From Pseudomonadota bacterium (GTDB lineage Bacteria; Pseudomonadota; Gammaproteobacteria; Xanthomonadales; Xanthomonadaceae), in assembly GCA_023388955.1 (NCBI GenBank), contig JAEWFH010000113.1, forward strand, positions 1-24,750: a DNA stretch of 24,750 bases, written 5' to 3'. A program made the position numbers and the translations under genes. Under the pieces are notes generated by a model. The model saw only the letters and a list, made by a program, of their open reading frames with translations, did no database searches and had not been told where the DNA came from. Positions within the stretch are counted from its first letter, which is position 1, and every line of letters starts with the position of its first letter. This document shows, piece after piece, positions 1 to 7,377 of this stretch.

Positions 1-422
1 CGCTCGGAGTGCATGGTCAGGCCGTACAGCTGGCGCGAGAGGCCGACGGCGAAGTCGCCGATGTCGATCATCTCCTGCACCTCGCCGTCGCCCTCGGGCT
101 TGGACTTGCCCATTTCCAGCGCCACCAGCGAGCCCAGCGCGTCCTTGTGCTCGCGCAGCGCATTGGCGCACAGGCGCACGGCCTCGCCACGCAGCGGCGC
201 CGGGGTGGTGCGCCAGACCTTGAAGGCGGCCTGGGCGCGCTCGATGACCTTTTCGTAGTCCTCCTGGCTGGTCGCGCCGACCCGTGCCAGGACTTCGCCA
301 TCGGTCGGGTTCTTCGGCTCCAGGACGCCGGCGCCGGTGCCCTGGGCCCATTCGCCGTTGCCGAGGTAGGTGCCCGATTCGGTGTCGTTGAGGCCGAGCG
401 CGGTGAGGACGGGGTGGGTCAT
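1..422 (-). CDS. Aldehyde dehydrogenase, ALDH7 (antiquitin/AmaB-like) type, N-terminal 140 residues (3' end outside window)
   Basis: The reverse strand reads from ATG at 422 down to the window edge without a stop, so only the N-terminal part of a roughly 500-residue enzyme is present. The visible protein begins MTHPVLTALGLNDTESGTYL and contains LEMGKSKPEGDGEVQE followed by GDFAVGLSRQLYG. That pattern is characteristic of the ALDH7 group, NAD-dependent oxidation of alpha-aminoadipic semialdehyde/piperideine-6-carboxylate in lysine breakdown. The catalytic Cys and Glu lie in the missing part, so substrate is inferred from family only. A Shine-Dalgarno AGGAG lies at 429-433, six bases before the ATG. 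The start is only 26 bases after the 3' end of tRNA-Arg on the same strand, with no terminator visible between them, so it may be transcribed by readthrough from the tRNA. Confidence 0.85.
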   Translation of the reverse strand, partial: MTHPVLTALGLNDTESGTYLGNGEWAQGTGAGVLEPKNPTDGEVLARVGATSQEDYEKVIERAQAAFKVWRTTPAPLRGEAVRLCANALREHKDALGSLVALEMGKSKPEGDGEVQEMIDIGDFAVGLSRQLYGLTMHSE

Positions 423-448
423 TGAGTACTCCTGCGGTTCAGGGTGTC

Positions 449-525
<77 letters not shown>

Positions 526-537
526 GTGAAGCGGGGC

Positions 538-567
538 ATTCTCGCACGAACGGCCGTGGGCCCGAAA
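538..567 (-). promoter_or_regulatory. Probable promoter of tRNA-Arg
   Basis: On the reverse strand, TTTCGG (567-562) is followed after 18 bases by GAGAAT (543-538), which is preceded by TGC as in an extended -10 element. The -10 ends 12 bases before the mature tRNA 5' end, a normal spacing for a tRNA promoter. The -35 match is weak. Confidence 0.4.
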
Positions 568-610
568 CGCCGCGGGAGCGCCGGCGCGGCCCCCGGTTGC
601 CGGCCCCGGA

Positions 611-639
611 AACAAAAACGCCGGCCAGTGGCCGGCGTT
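611..639 (-). terminator. Rho-independent terminator downstream of tRNA-Ala
   Basis: A perfect 10-base-pair inverted repeat AACGCCGGCC (617-626) / GGCCGGCGTT (630-639) has a three-base loop. On the reverse strand it is followed by a T-rich run TTTTTGTTT. It lies 7 bases beyond the 3' end of tRNA-Ala and separates that transcript from tRNA-Arg. Confidence 0.88.
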
Positions 640-646
640 CCCGATT

Positions 647-722
<76 letters not shown>

Positions 723-735
723 ATCGAAGGCGGCA

Positions 736-741
736 ATTCTA
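736..741 (-). promoter_or_regulatory. -10 element for tRNA-Ala
   Basis: TAGAAT on the reverse strand (741-736) matches five of six positions of the sigma70 -10 consensus and ends 13 bases before the tRNA 5' end. The -35 position would fall on the stop codon of the RNase D gene and has no good match (TAGCGC), so the promoter call rests on the -10 alone. Confidence 0.4.
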
Positions 742-761
742 CCGGTGCACCGCGCGTCGCG

Positions 762-1913
762 CTAGTCCCCCGTGGCGGTTCCGGCGAGGAGCGGGGCCAG
801 CGCCGGTTCCAGCTGTTCGCGGCGCCAGCCCTCAAGGGCTTCGGGCCAGTGGCCGGGCTCCAGCAGGAGCGCCTCCAGGTGTTTGCGCGAAGCCAGCACG
901 CCCTCGGGCAGGCCGAGCTCGGCGGCGCGGGTGGCGACGGCGGCCTTGAGTGCCTTCAGGCGCTGCTTGTCGAGGCGCTCGATGCGCGAGGCGTCGGGGA
1001 GGTCGGCCTCGTCGGGCAGCGGTTCGTTGAGCACCCGCCACACCAGTCCGGCGAGCTTGCGCGGGGCCTTGGGGTGGGCATCCAGCCGCGACTGCAGTTC
1101 GGCCTCGTCGCGCGGAGGCTGCCGGGCGAGGGCATTGGCCAGCTCGTTGTCGAGGATCCAGGTCCGCGGCCGGTCGGTTTCCCGGGCGCGGGCCTCGCGC
1201 CAGCGCAGCAGGCGCAACAGGCGCCGTTGGGCTTCCGGGTCGAGGAACTGCGCCGCGCGCAGGGACAGGTGCGGCCAGCGCTCGGCGCCGCCATTGCCAG
1301 CGCGCTCCACGGTGCGGGCGGCATCGCCGGTGAGCCAGTCCAGGCGCCCGAGGCCGCGCAGGCGTCCTTCGAGTTCGTCGTGGATCGCGAACAGGTGGCG
1401 CACGTCATCGGCTGCGTAGCCCAGCTGCGCGGGTGACAGCGGCCTGCGCATCCAGTCCGAGCGGGTCTCGCCCTTGGGCAGGAGCACGCCGGTGACCTGC
1501 TCGACCAGGCGCTGGTAGCCCATGCCGGCATCCATCCCGGCCAGCGCGGCCGCGGCCTGGGTGTCGAACAGCGGCGCCGGCAGCGTGTCGCAGTAATGGG
1601 AGAAGGCGACCAGGTCCTCGCTGGGACTGTGCATCACCTTGAGCACGGCGGGGTCGCGCAGCAGCTGCGCAAGCACCACGTCCATACCGGGGACCAGCGT
1701 GTCGACCAGCAGGATGCGGACCGCTCCTTCGACCTCCAGCGCCACCTGCACCAGGGCCAGCTTCGGCCAGTACGTGCGTTCGCGTATGAACTCGGTGTCC
1801 AGGCCCACCCGTGCCGGGCGTACCGCCAGCTCGGTCGCGAGCAGGGCGGGGGTGTCGATCCAGGCCGGGGCGGCGGGGGGAAGGTTGCCGGATGTGTTGC
1901 TTGAGTGGGGCAC
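762..1913 (-). CDS. rnd: Ribonuclease D
   Basis: A 383-residue 3'-to-5' exoribonuclease that trims tRNA precursors and other structured RNAs; length is close to E. coli Rnd (about 375). The DEDDy catalytic set is visible: Exo I GLDTEFIRERTYW (Asp39, Glu41), Exo II HSPSEDLVAF (Asp100) and Exo III LGYAADDVRHL (Tyr166, Asp170). An HRDC RNA-binding domain follows at roughly residues 210-295. The start is taken at GTG 1913 because no ATG occurs in frame near the conserved N-terminus; no clear Shine-Dalgarno sequence is seen there, so the exact start is uncertain. The open frame continues far upstream, but that part is antisense to the next gene and is not credible. The gene sits directly upstream of the tRNA-Ala gene on the same strand. 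Confidence 0.93.
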   Translation of the reverse strand: MPHSSNTSGNLPPAAPAWIDTPALLATELAVRPARVGLDTEFIRERTYWPKLALVQVALEVEGAVRILLVDTLVPGMDVVLAQLLRDPAVLKVMHSPSEDLVAFSHYCDTLPAPLFDTQAAAALAGMDAGMGYQRLVEQVTGVLLPKGETRSDWMRRPLSPAQLGYAADDVRHLFAIHDELEGRLRGLGRLDWLTGDAARTVERAGNGGAERWPHLSLRAAQFLDPEAQRRLLRLLRWREARARETDRPRTWILDNELANALARQPPRDEAELQSRLDAHPKAPRKLAGLVWRVLNEPLPDEADLPDASRIERLDKQRLKALKAAVATRAAELGLPEGVLASRKHLEALLLEPGHWPEALEGWRREQLEPALAPLLAGTATGD

Positions 1914-1934
1914 GTGCGGGGCGTGGACGCGAAG

Positions 1935-1964
1935 TTGCCGGGGCAGGCGACAATAGCCTACTTT
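1935..1964 (+). promoter_or_regulatory. Possible promoter of the SUMF1-domain lipoprotein gene
   Basis: TTGCCG (1935-1940) and TACTTT (1959-1964) are separated by 18 bases in the short region between divergent rnd and the lipoprotein gene. The -10 match is poor, so this is only a candidate. Confidence 0.27.
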
Positions 1965-2027
1965 CCAGTACAGCCCCGGGGATGCGCCCCGCCAGGCGGC
2001 GCTGCGGGGCAGGAGGACGACCACCGG

Positions 2028-3914
2028 ATGCCATCGCCAGCACACCCGCGTAGATCCGGCATCCGCTGCCATGGCGTGCTGGCCGCCTGCCTCGCCGCCA
2101 CCGTGTTGGCGGGCTGCGGCGGCGGCAATGGCGAGGCCCCGGTCACACAGGAAGAAGAAGCGGTACGGCCGGCCGTCGACGGCGGCCTGCTCCCCGCCGG
2201 TGCCGGGCAGGAACCGGCGCCGCCGCCGCAGTGGCAGCGCCCGGACCTCGACGTGGATCCGGCCCAGACCGAAGCGCTGCGCCTGCAGGCCGCGCAGGCC
2301 CTGGAGGCGGGCGAACTGCTGGATCCGCAGGCCGGTGCGATCGCGCTGTATCTCGCGCTGGACGAACTGGTTCCCGGCGACGGGGAAGCCGCCACCGGGC
2401 TGGCCCAGGCGCTGGATGCGCTTGCCACGCGCCTGGATGCCTCGCTGCAGGCGCTGGACCGGGACCCCGCGGCACTGGAACCTGCCCAGCAGGCCGGTGC
2501 GGTGCTCGCCGAGATGCGCCCCGACGACGAAGCGACCCGGGCCCTGCTGGAGCGCCTGGAACAGGCCCGCCTCTCGCATCACCAGAGCGCGCTGGGCGAG
2601 CGTGCGCTGGCGACCGGAGGCGTCGCGCTGGAGGGCGCGATCCCCGCCGAAGGCCGGTTCCGTCGTGCCCTGGAGCTGCGTCCCGGGGACGCCCGGGCCC
2701 TGCAGGGCCTGGCCGCGGTGGAAAGTGCGCTGATCCGCGAGGCCGAGGGGGCCGCCCGGGAGGACCGGTACGCACTCGCCGGGCAGTGGCTCGACCGCGC
2801 CGCGAAGGTACGCCCGGACGCCGGCACGGTGGAGGACGCGCGCCAGCGCCTGGTCGCCCACCGCAGCGCCCGGATCCGTGGCCTGCGCGCCTCCGGCATC
2901 GCCGCGCTGGCCGACCCGGAAGGCATCGAGGAGGCCCGCCGCGACCTGGAGGTGATGCTGCGCATCGCCCCCGAGGGCGAGCCGGCGGTCACCGAGCTGC
3001 GCGAACGCATCGAGCTTGCCACCCATTACGGGCTGTTCCGGCCCGGCCAGTCGTTCACCGAGGCCCTTTCCAGCGGCGGGCGCGGGCCGGAAATGGTGGT
3101 CATCCCGCATGGGGCCTTCCGCATGGGTGCACCGGCAGGCGAGGCCGGCTCCGGCGATGCCGAGCGTCCGGTGCGCGAGGTCCGGTTCGACCGCGGCCTG
3201 GCGGTTTCGCGGACCGAGGTCACCGTCGGCGAGTTCCGGCGCTTCATCAACGCCACCGGCTACAGGACGCGCGCGGTCCGGCGCGGGTACTCGGTGGTGT
3301 ACGACGAGCGCAGCGGCAACATGGTCCGTCGCAGCGGAGTGGACTGGAGCAGCGACTACGTCGGCGAGCCGGCCTCCGACGACCTGCCGGTTGTCCATGT
3401 CAGCGCCCAGGATGCGGTGGCCTATGCCGAGTGGCTGGCCGGACAGACCGGGCGCAACTACCGCCTGCCCAGCGAGGCCGAGTTCGAGTACATGCTCCGT
3501 GCCGGGAGCAACTCTAGCTTCCCCTGGGGCGACGGCGCGCCGCCGCCGGACAGCGGCAACTTCACCGGCGGTGGCGACCGCTCGCCGGGAGGGCGCGAGT
3601 GGCGCAACGCCTTCGACGGCTATTCCGACGATGCCTGGGGGCCGGCGCCGGTCGCCAGCTACGCGCCCAATGCATTCGGTCTTCACGACCTCGCCGGCAA
3701 CGTCAGCGAATGGGTGGCCGACTGCTGGCATGACAGCTACCGGCGGGCACCCTCCGACGGCCGGGCGTGGATCAACCCGGGCTGCCGGGACAAGGTGGTG
3801 CGGGGCGGTTCCTGGGCCAGCTCGCCGGCGCAGACGCGCTCGGCCTGGCGCCTGGGCAGCCCCACCACCACGACCAACGCGCGCGTCGGCTTCCGGGTCG
3901 TCCGCGAGATCTGA
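2028..3914 (+). CDS. Lipoprotein with helical-repeat region and C-terminal SUMF1/formylglycine-generating-enzyme-like domain
   Basis: A 628-residue protein of unassigned specific function. ATG 2028 is chosen because AGGAGG lies at 2011-2016 and because it gives a lipoprotein signal peptide ending in lipobox LAGC (Cys30). Residues about 70-350 are Ala/Leu/Glu-rich helices resembling TPR-type repeats. Residues 356-626 are a SUMF1 (FGE-sulfatase) fold, with IPHGAFRMG, RTEVTVGEFRRF, RLPSEAEFEYMLRAG, GLHDLAGNVSEWVADCW and VVRGGSWASS. In true formylglycine-generating enzymes the GGS motif is followed by two copper-binding cysteines; here those positions are Ser and Thr, so sulfatase activation is unlikely. 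By analogy with other Cys-less family members, a binding or different catalytic role at the envelope is inferred. The M48 protease gene follows after 28 bases, suggesting an operon. Confidence 0.85.
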   Translation: MPSPAHPRRSGIRCHGVLAACLAATVLAGCGGGNGEAPVTQEEEAVRPAVDGGLLPAGAGQEPAPPPQWQRPDLDVDPAQTEALRLQAAQALEAGELLDPQAGAIALYLALDELVPGDGEAATGLAQALDALATRLDASLQALDRDPAALEPAQQAGAVLAEMRPDDEATRALLERLEQARLSHHQSALGERALATGGVALEGAIPAEGRFRRALELRPGDARALQGLAAVESALIREAEGAAREDRYALAGQWLDRAAKVRPDAGTVEDARQRLVAHRSARIRGLRASGIAALADPEGIEEARRDLEVMLRIAPEGEPAVTELRERIELATHYGLFRPGQSFTEALSSGGRGPEMVVIPHGAFRMGAPAGEAGSGDAERPVREVRFDRGLAVSRTEVTVGEFRRFINATGYRTRAVRRGYSVVYDERSGNMVRRSGVDWSSDYVGEPASDDLPVVHVSAQDAVAYAEWLAGQTGRNYRLPSEAEFEYMLRAGSNSSFPWGDGAPPPDSGNFTGGGDRSPGGREWRNAFDGYSDDAWGPAPVASYAPNAFGLHDLAGNVSEWVADCWHDSYRRAPSDGRAWINPGCRDKVVRGGSWASSPAQTRSAWRLGSPTTTTNARVGFRVVREI

Positions 3915-3942
3915 CGCCCGGATCGCCGGGCCTGGAGCACGC

Positions 3943-4872
3943 ATGGCAATCCGGTTCGGACGACGTGGGCAGGCACCGCAGGGGCAGCCGCGGCGCCGCG
4001 GTGGCGGGATCAAGTGGTGGGTACTCATCGCCTTCGCTGCGTTCGCGGCCTGGCGCTGGTTCGGCAGCGCCGAAACCGATCCGTACACCGGCGAGACCGC
4101 CCATTACGCCGCCACCCCTGCCGAGGAAGTGCAGCTGGGAGCGCAGGCGTACCAGCAGGTACTGGGGGATGCCAGCGCCCAGGGCGCGCTGGTGGATCCG
4201 GGCGCGCCGGTCAGCCGCCAGGTACGCGAGGTCGCCGCGCGGCTGATCGAGCGGATCCCGCAGGTCAGTGCGGACCTGGCGCGCCAGAACCAGCAGCAGG
4301 TTCCCGACAGCTGGCACGGCTTCCAGTGGGACGTCAGCGTGATCGACTCCGATCAGGCCAACGCCTTCTGCCTACCCGGCGGCAAGATGGCGGTCTACAC
4401 CGGCCTGCTGCCGGTGACGCAGAGCGAGGATGCGCTGGCGGTGGTGATGGGCCACGAGATCGCCCACGCGCTGCTGCGCCACGGCTCGCAGCGGCTGGCC
4501 CAGCAGGAGCTGGTGCAACTGGGGCAGGTGGCCGCTGCGGTGGCGGTGAGCGATGCCGACCCCCAGCAGCAGCGCATGGTGCTGGGTGCACTCGGTGCCG
4601 GGGCCCAGTACGGCCTGATCCTCCCGTACGGGCGCAACCACGAAAGCCAGGCCGACGAGGTCGGGCTGATGCTCGCCGCGGCAGCCTGTTACGACCCGCG
4701 CGAGTCGATCGGGTTGTGGGAGCGGATGTCCGCCGGCGCCGGCGCGAGCCCGCCCGAGTTCGCCTCCACCCACCCCGACCCCGCCAACCGCATTGCCCGC
4801 CTGCAGCAACTGATGCCCGAAGCGCTGGAATTCCACGCCCGCTATTGCGGCCCCGACGCCCCACGCCCGTAG
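3943..4872 (+). CDS. M48-family zinc metalloprotease (LoiP/YcaL-like), membrane-anchored
   Basis: A 309-residue protein with a basic N-terminus, one transmembrane segment at about residues 23-38 (IKWWVLIAFAAFAAW) and a periplasm-facing peptidase domain. The HExxH zinc motif is HEIAH at 171-175 and the third ligand is Glu234 in NHESQADEVG, the standard M48 layout. The C-terminus carries STHPDPANRIARL, typical of the M48C/LoiP-type quality-control proteases that degrade misfolded envelope proteins. It lacks the multiple membrane segments of HtpX. It lies 28 bases after the SUMF1-domain lipoprotein gene and is probably co-transcribed. Its TAG stop codon is part of the GTAG head of the REP-like element at 4869-4906. 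Confidence 0.9.
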   Translation: MAIRFGRRGQAPQGQPRRRGGGIKWWVLIAFAAFAAWRWFGSAETDPYTGETAHYAATPAEEVQLGAQAYQQVLGDASAQGALVDPGAPVSRQVREVAARLIERIPQVSADLARQNQQQVPDSWHGFQWDVSVIDSDQANAFCLPGGKMAVYTGLLPVTQSEDALAVVMGHEIAHALLRHGSQRLAQQELVQLGQVAAAVAVSDADPQQQRMVLGALGAGAQYGLILPYGRNHESQADEVGLMLAAAACYDPRESIGLWERMSAGAGASPPEFASTHPDPANRIARLQQLMPEALEFHARYCGPDAPRP

Positions 4873-4906
4873 GGTGCGATAGCCGCCAAAGGCGGCGTAT
4901 CGCACC
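4869..4906. repeat. REP-like palindrome with GTAG head
   Basis: GTAG (4869-4872) is followed by a near-perfect hairpin: GGTGCGATA-GCCGCC (4873-4887), loop AAA, GGCGGC-G-TATCGCACC (4891-4906), with one bulged G. A GTAG tetranucleotide before an imperfect palindrome is the architecture of REP elements mobilised by RAYT transposases. It sits between two convergent genes (M48 protease and phaR), where it could also slow transcription, but no T-tract follows on the plus strand. Confidence 0.65.
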
Positions 4907-4927
4907 AAGGGGCTGCGGATTTTCTGG

Positions 4928-5368
4928 TCAGCCGCCGCGGCGGCGCGGGGGAACCTGGCCGAAGGTGCCGGTGAGGTTGCCGGCGCCGGGGGCGGGTGGG
5001 CGCGGGGCGGGATTGCGGGAGACGGCGGGCGGGCGCGGGGGCGCTGCGCCACCTGTTGGCGCAGGCGGAACCCCCAGCCTGTCCAGGGCCTGCTCCAGGC
5101 TGGCGGAAACCTCGCCCTGGCACGGAGCCCCGTACAGGGTCACCAGGCGCATCAGCAGCGCGGGACTGAGCAGGGCCTCCCCGTCCTGTTCGTGCTCGGC
5201 GATGACCTGCAGCAACACCTGGCGGGTCAAGTCCTCGCCGCTGCGGGCGTCGCAAACCTGGAACGCCACCGCGTCGAGGATCAGCTGGCGCACGTCCTCC
5301 AGCGTGATGTAGCTCGAGATCCCCGTGCAGTAAAGCCGGCGATTCGGGTACTTCTTGATCAAACGCAT
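4928..5368 (-). CDS. phaR: Polyhydroxyalkanoate synthesis regulator PhaR
   Basis: A 146-residue protein. The N-terminus MRLIKKYPNRRLYCT with SSYITLEDVRQLI is the diagnostic PHB accumulation regulatory DNA-binding domain (about residues 1-62). It is followed by the second PHB_acc motif VLLQVIAEHEQDGEALLSP (about 71-105) and a Pro/Ala-rich tail. Known homologues bind PHA granules and DNA and repress phasin and synthase genes; the target genes are not in this window. The ATG at 5368 places the conserved MRLIKKYPNRR directly at the start. The gene is downstream of gluQ on the same strand, separated by 80 bases that contain a weak terminator. Confidence 0.9.
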   Translation of the reverse strand: MRLIKKYPNRRLYCTGISSYITLEDVRQLILDAVAFQVCDARSGEDLTRQVLLQVIAEHEQDGEALLSPALLMRLVTLYGAPCQGEVSASLEQALDRLGVPPAPTGGAAPPRPPAVSRNPAPRPPAPGAGNLTGTFGQVPPRRRGG

Positions 5369-5428
5369 GCAGCTCCCCGGCGCATCCAACCTGGACCCCG
5401 AGGATCGCCGATGCGCGAGGAGCGACGC

Positions 5429-5449
5429 AAACCCCCCCGGAGAGGGGTT
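5429..5449 (-). terminator. Possible terminator of gluQ
   Basis: On the reverse strand AACCCC pairs with GGGGTT across a short loop, immediately at the gluQ stop codon, and is followed by only a short T run (GTTTGCG). The stem is short, so termination is probably partial and phaR may be reached by readthrough. Confidence 0.35.
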
Positions 5450-6342
5450 CAGCCGCCTGCCCGGGGGAGCGAGCGGGGGATCTGGCGCGGCTCGAAATGG
5501 CGGGACCCCGAGGCCAGGAACGCGGCCACGCCGGCATCCAGCGGCAGCACCAGCGGGCGCTGCCCGAGCTGCGACCAGGCCCGCTGCAGGGACGGCAGAG
5601 GATCGAGGGGGTCGATCGGCAGGTCGGCATCGGACTTCGACAGCTTGCGCCCGGTCCCGTCCCGCAGCAGCGGCAAGTGCAGGTAGGCCGGCGTCGGCAG
5701 TCCGAGTGCGCGCTGCAGCAGCAGCTGGCGCGGGGTGGAATCGAGCAGGTCGGCACCGCGCACGACCTCGGTGATGCCTTGCGCGGCGTCGTCGACCACC
5801 ACGGCCAGCTGGTAGGCCCAGCACCCGTCCGCGCGCAGCAGCACGAAGTCGCCCACCTCGCTCGACAGGTCCTGCTCGAACCAGCCCTGCAGCTGGTCGT
5901 GGAAACCGACCCGCGTGCCCGGTCGGACCCGGAACCGCACCGCGGGGTCCGGGCGCTGCCGGCCGTCGACGCAGCGCAGGTGGATGCCGCCGCTGGCGAC
6001 CAGGTCGCTGCGGCTGCAGTGGCAGGTGAAGGCATCGCCCCGGGCGAGCAGACGGTCCAGCGCGGCCCGATAGGCGTCGCCGCGCGCGGACTGGCGCAGG
6101 ACCGGACCGTCGCCGTCGAGGCCGCAGGCACGCAGGGCCGCCAGCTGGCGCTCCGCGGCCCCGGGGACTTCGCGCGTGCGGTCGACGTCCTCGACCCGGA
6201 CGAGCCATTCGCCACCGGCGCTGCGTGCGCGCAACCAGCTGCCCAGCGCCGCCAGCAGCGAACCTGCGTGCAGGTCGCCGGTGGGCGAGGGAGCGAAACG
6301 GCCCCGGTAACGCCTCGCGGGGGAGGGTGGATCTGAAGGCAC
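5449..6342 (-). CDS. gluQ: Glutamyl-Q tRNA(Asp) synthetase
   Basis: A 297-residue truncated paralogue of glutamyl-tRNA synthetase that attaches glutamate to queuosine in tRNA-Asp. The class I signatures are present: RFAPSPTGDLHAGSL (HIGH box as HAGS, His25) and GRKLSKSDADLP (KMSKS box as KLSKS). The zinc site CHC...C is visible in FTCHCSRSDL and HLRCVDG. There is no anticodon-binding domain, as expected for this family. GTG 6342 is chosen because it places the catalytic motif about 15 residues from the N-terminus and gives the usual family length. A further in-frame GTG exists at 6399. Neither has a strong ribosome site, so the start is uncertain. It is divergent from htpX. Confidence 0.9.
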   Translation of the reverse strand: MPSDPPSPARRYRGRFAPSPTGDLHAGSLLAALGSWLRARSAGGEWLVRVEDVDRTREVPGAAERQLAALRACGLDGDGPVLRQSARGDAYRAALDRLLARGDAFTCHCSRSDLVASGGIHLRCVDGRQRPDPAVRFRVRPGTRVGFHDQLQGWFEQDLSSEVGDFVLLRADGCWAYQLAVVVDDAAQGITEVVRGADLLDSTPRQLLLQRALGLPTPAYLHLPLLRDGTGRKLSKSDADLPIDPLDPLPSLQRAWSQLGQRPLVLPLDAGVAAFLASGSRHFEPRQIPRSLPRAGG

Positions 6343-6448
6343 GATGCGGAATCGGGCGGCGGGCGCCCCTTTAGGTTGAATTCGGCGCCAAACTGCCACA
6401 CTTCCCAGTCATCGTGAATGCGCCTTCCCGCGCGAAGAGGTAGACCCG

Positions 6449-7351
6449 ATGTTCAAGCGCGCAGCGCTCTTCATTGCAACCAACCTGGCGGTGGTCGTGC
6501 TGCTGGGCATCGTCCTGAGCATCCTGCAAGGCGTGTTCGGCATCAGCCTGGGCAACAACGGCGGCCTGCTGGTGATGGCCCTGGTGTTCGGCTTCGGCGG
6601 CTCGTTCCTCTCGTTGATGATGTCGAAGTGGGTCGCCAAGCGCGGCACCGGCGCGCAGGTCATCGAGCAGCCGCGCAACGAGGCCGAGCAGTGGCTGGTG
6701 TCCACCGTGCGCCGGCAGGCCGAGGCGGCCGGCATCGACATGCCCGAGGTCGCCATCTACGACGCCCCGGAGATCAATGCCTTCGCCACCGGCCCCAGCC
6801 GCAACAACTCGCTGGTTGCGGTGTCCACCGGCCTGCTGCGGGCGATGAGCCGCGACGAGGCGGAGGCCGTGCTGGCCCACGAGGTCAGCCACGTGGCCAA
6901 CGGCGACATGGTGACCATGGCGCTGGTCCAGGGGGTGCTCAACACCTTCGTGATCGTGCTTTCGCGCGTGGTCGGCCGGGTCATCGACGGCTACCTCAGC
7001 GGCAACCGCGAGGGCGGCGGCGGGGGCATCGGCTACTTCGTCACCGTGTTCGTGCTGGACATGATCTTCGGGCTGTTCGCCAGCATCATCGCGATGTGGT
7101 TCTCGCGCCGGCGCGAGTTCCGCGCCGACGCCGGCGGCGCCCAGCTCGCCGGCCGCGACAAGATGGTCGCCGCACTGCAGCGCCTGTCGCAGACTTACGG
7201 CGAGAACACCCTGCCACGCCAGGTGCAGGCCTTCGGCATCAGCGGCGCGGTCGGCCACGGCCTGCGCCGGCTGTTCATGAGCCACCCGCCGCTGGAGGAG
7301 CGCATCGCCGCCCTGCAGCGCCGCGACGACCGGGTACGCACCGCGGCCTGA
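6449..7351 (+). CDS. htpX: Membrane protease HtpX
   Basis: A 300-residue inner-membrane zinc metalloprotease (M48B) that degrades damaged membrane proteins. Two N-terminal transmembrane segments (about residues 4-24 and 38-57) precede the zinc motif HEVSH (144-148). Two further hydrophobic segments (about 155-175 and 194-217) and the third ligand Glu223 in RREFRADAGGAQLAG follow. The N-terminus MFKRAALFIATNLAVV and the C-terminal FMSHPPLEERIAAL are typical of HtpX. A Shine-Dalgarno AAGAGG lies eight bases before the ATG. Heat-shock or Cpx control is known in E. coli, but no convincing promoter of that kind could be assigned here. Confidence 0.96.
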   Translation: MFKRAALFIATNLAVVVLLGIVLSILQGVFGISLGNNGGLLVMALVFGFGGSFLSLMMSKWVAKRGTGAQVIEQPRNEAEQWLVSTVRRQAEAAGIDMPEVAIYDAPEINAFATGPSRNNSLVAVSTGLLRAMSRDEAEAVLAHEVSHVANGDMVTMALVQGVLNTFVIVLSRVVGRVIDGYLSGNREGGGGGIGYFVTVFVLDMIFGLFASIIAMWFSRRREFRADAGGAQLAGRDKMVAALQRLSQTYGENTLPRQVQAFGISGAVGHGLRRLFMSHPPLEERIAALQRRDDRVRTAA

Positions 7352-7358
7352 GCCGCGG
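7341..7358. terminator. Short stem-loop at the end of htpX
   Basis: CCGCGGC (7341-7347) and GCCGCGG (7352-7358) form a perfect seven-base stem whose CTGA loop contains the htpX stop codon. It lies between the convergent htpX and FimX-like genes. No T-tract is present on either strand, so intrinsic termination is doubtful. Confidence 0.3.
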
Positions 7359-7377
7359 TATCCCCGCGACCGGCGCC

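Noticed and set aside
762..4088. A 1108-codon open frame on the minus strand running through the lipoprotein and M48 genes
   Set aside because: Only the part from 1913 downward encodes RNase D. The rest is antisense to two well-supported genes, has low-complexity Arg/Gly/Pro-rich composition and no recognisable domain; such shadows are usual at this GC content.
6343..6448. Heat-shock promoter upstream of htpX (TTGAAT at 6376)
   Set aside because: No matching -10 element of sigma32 or sigma70 type was found at the right spacing.
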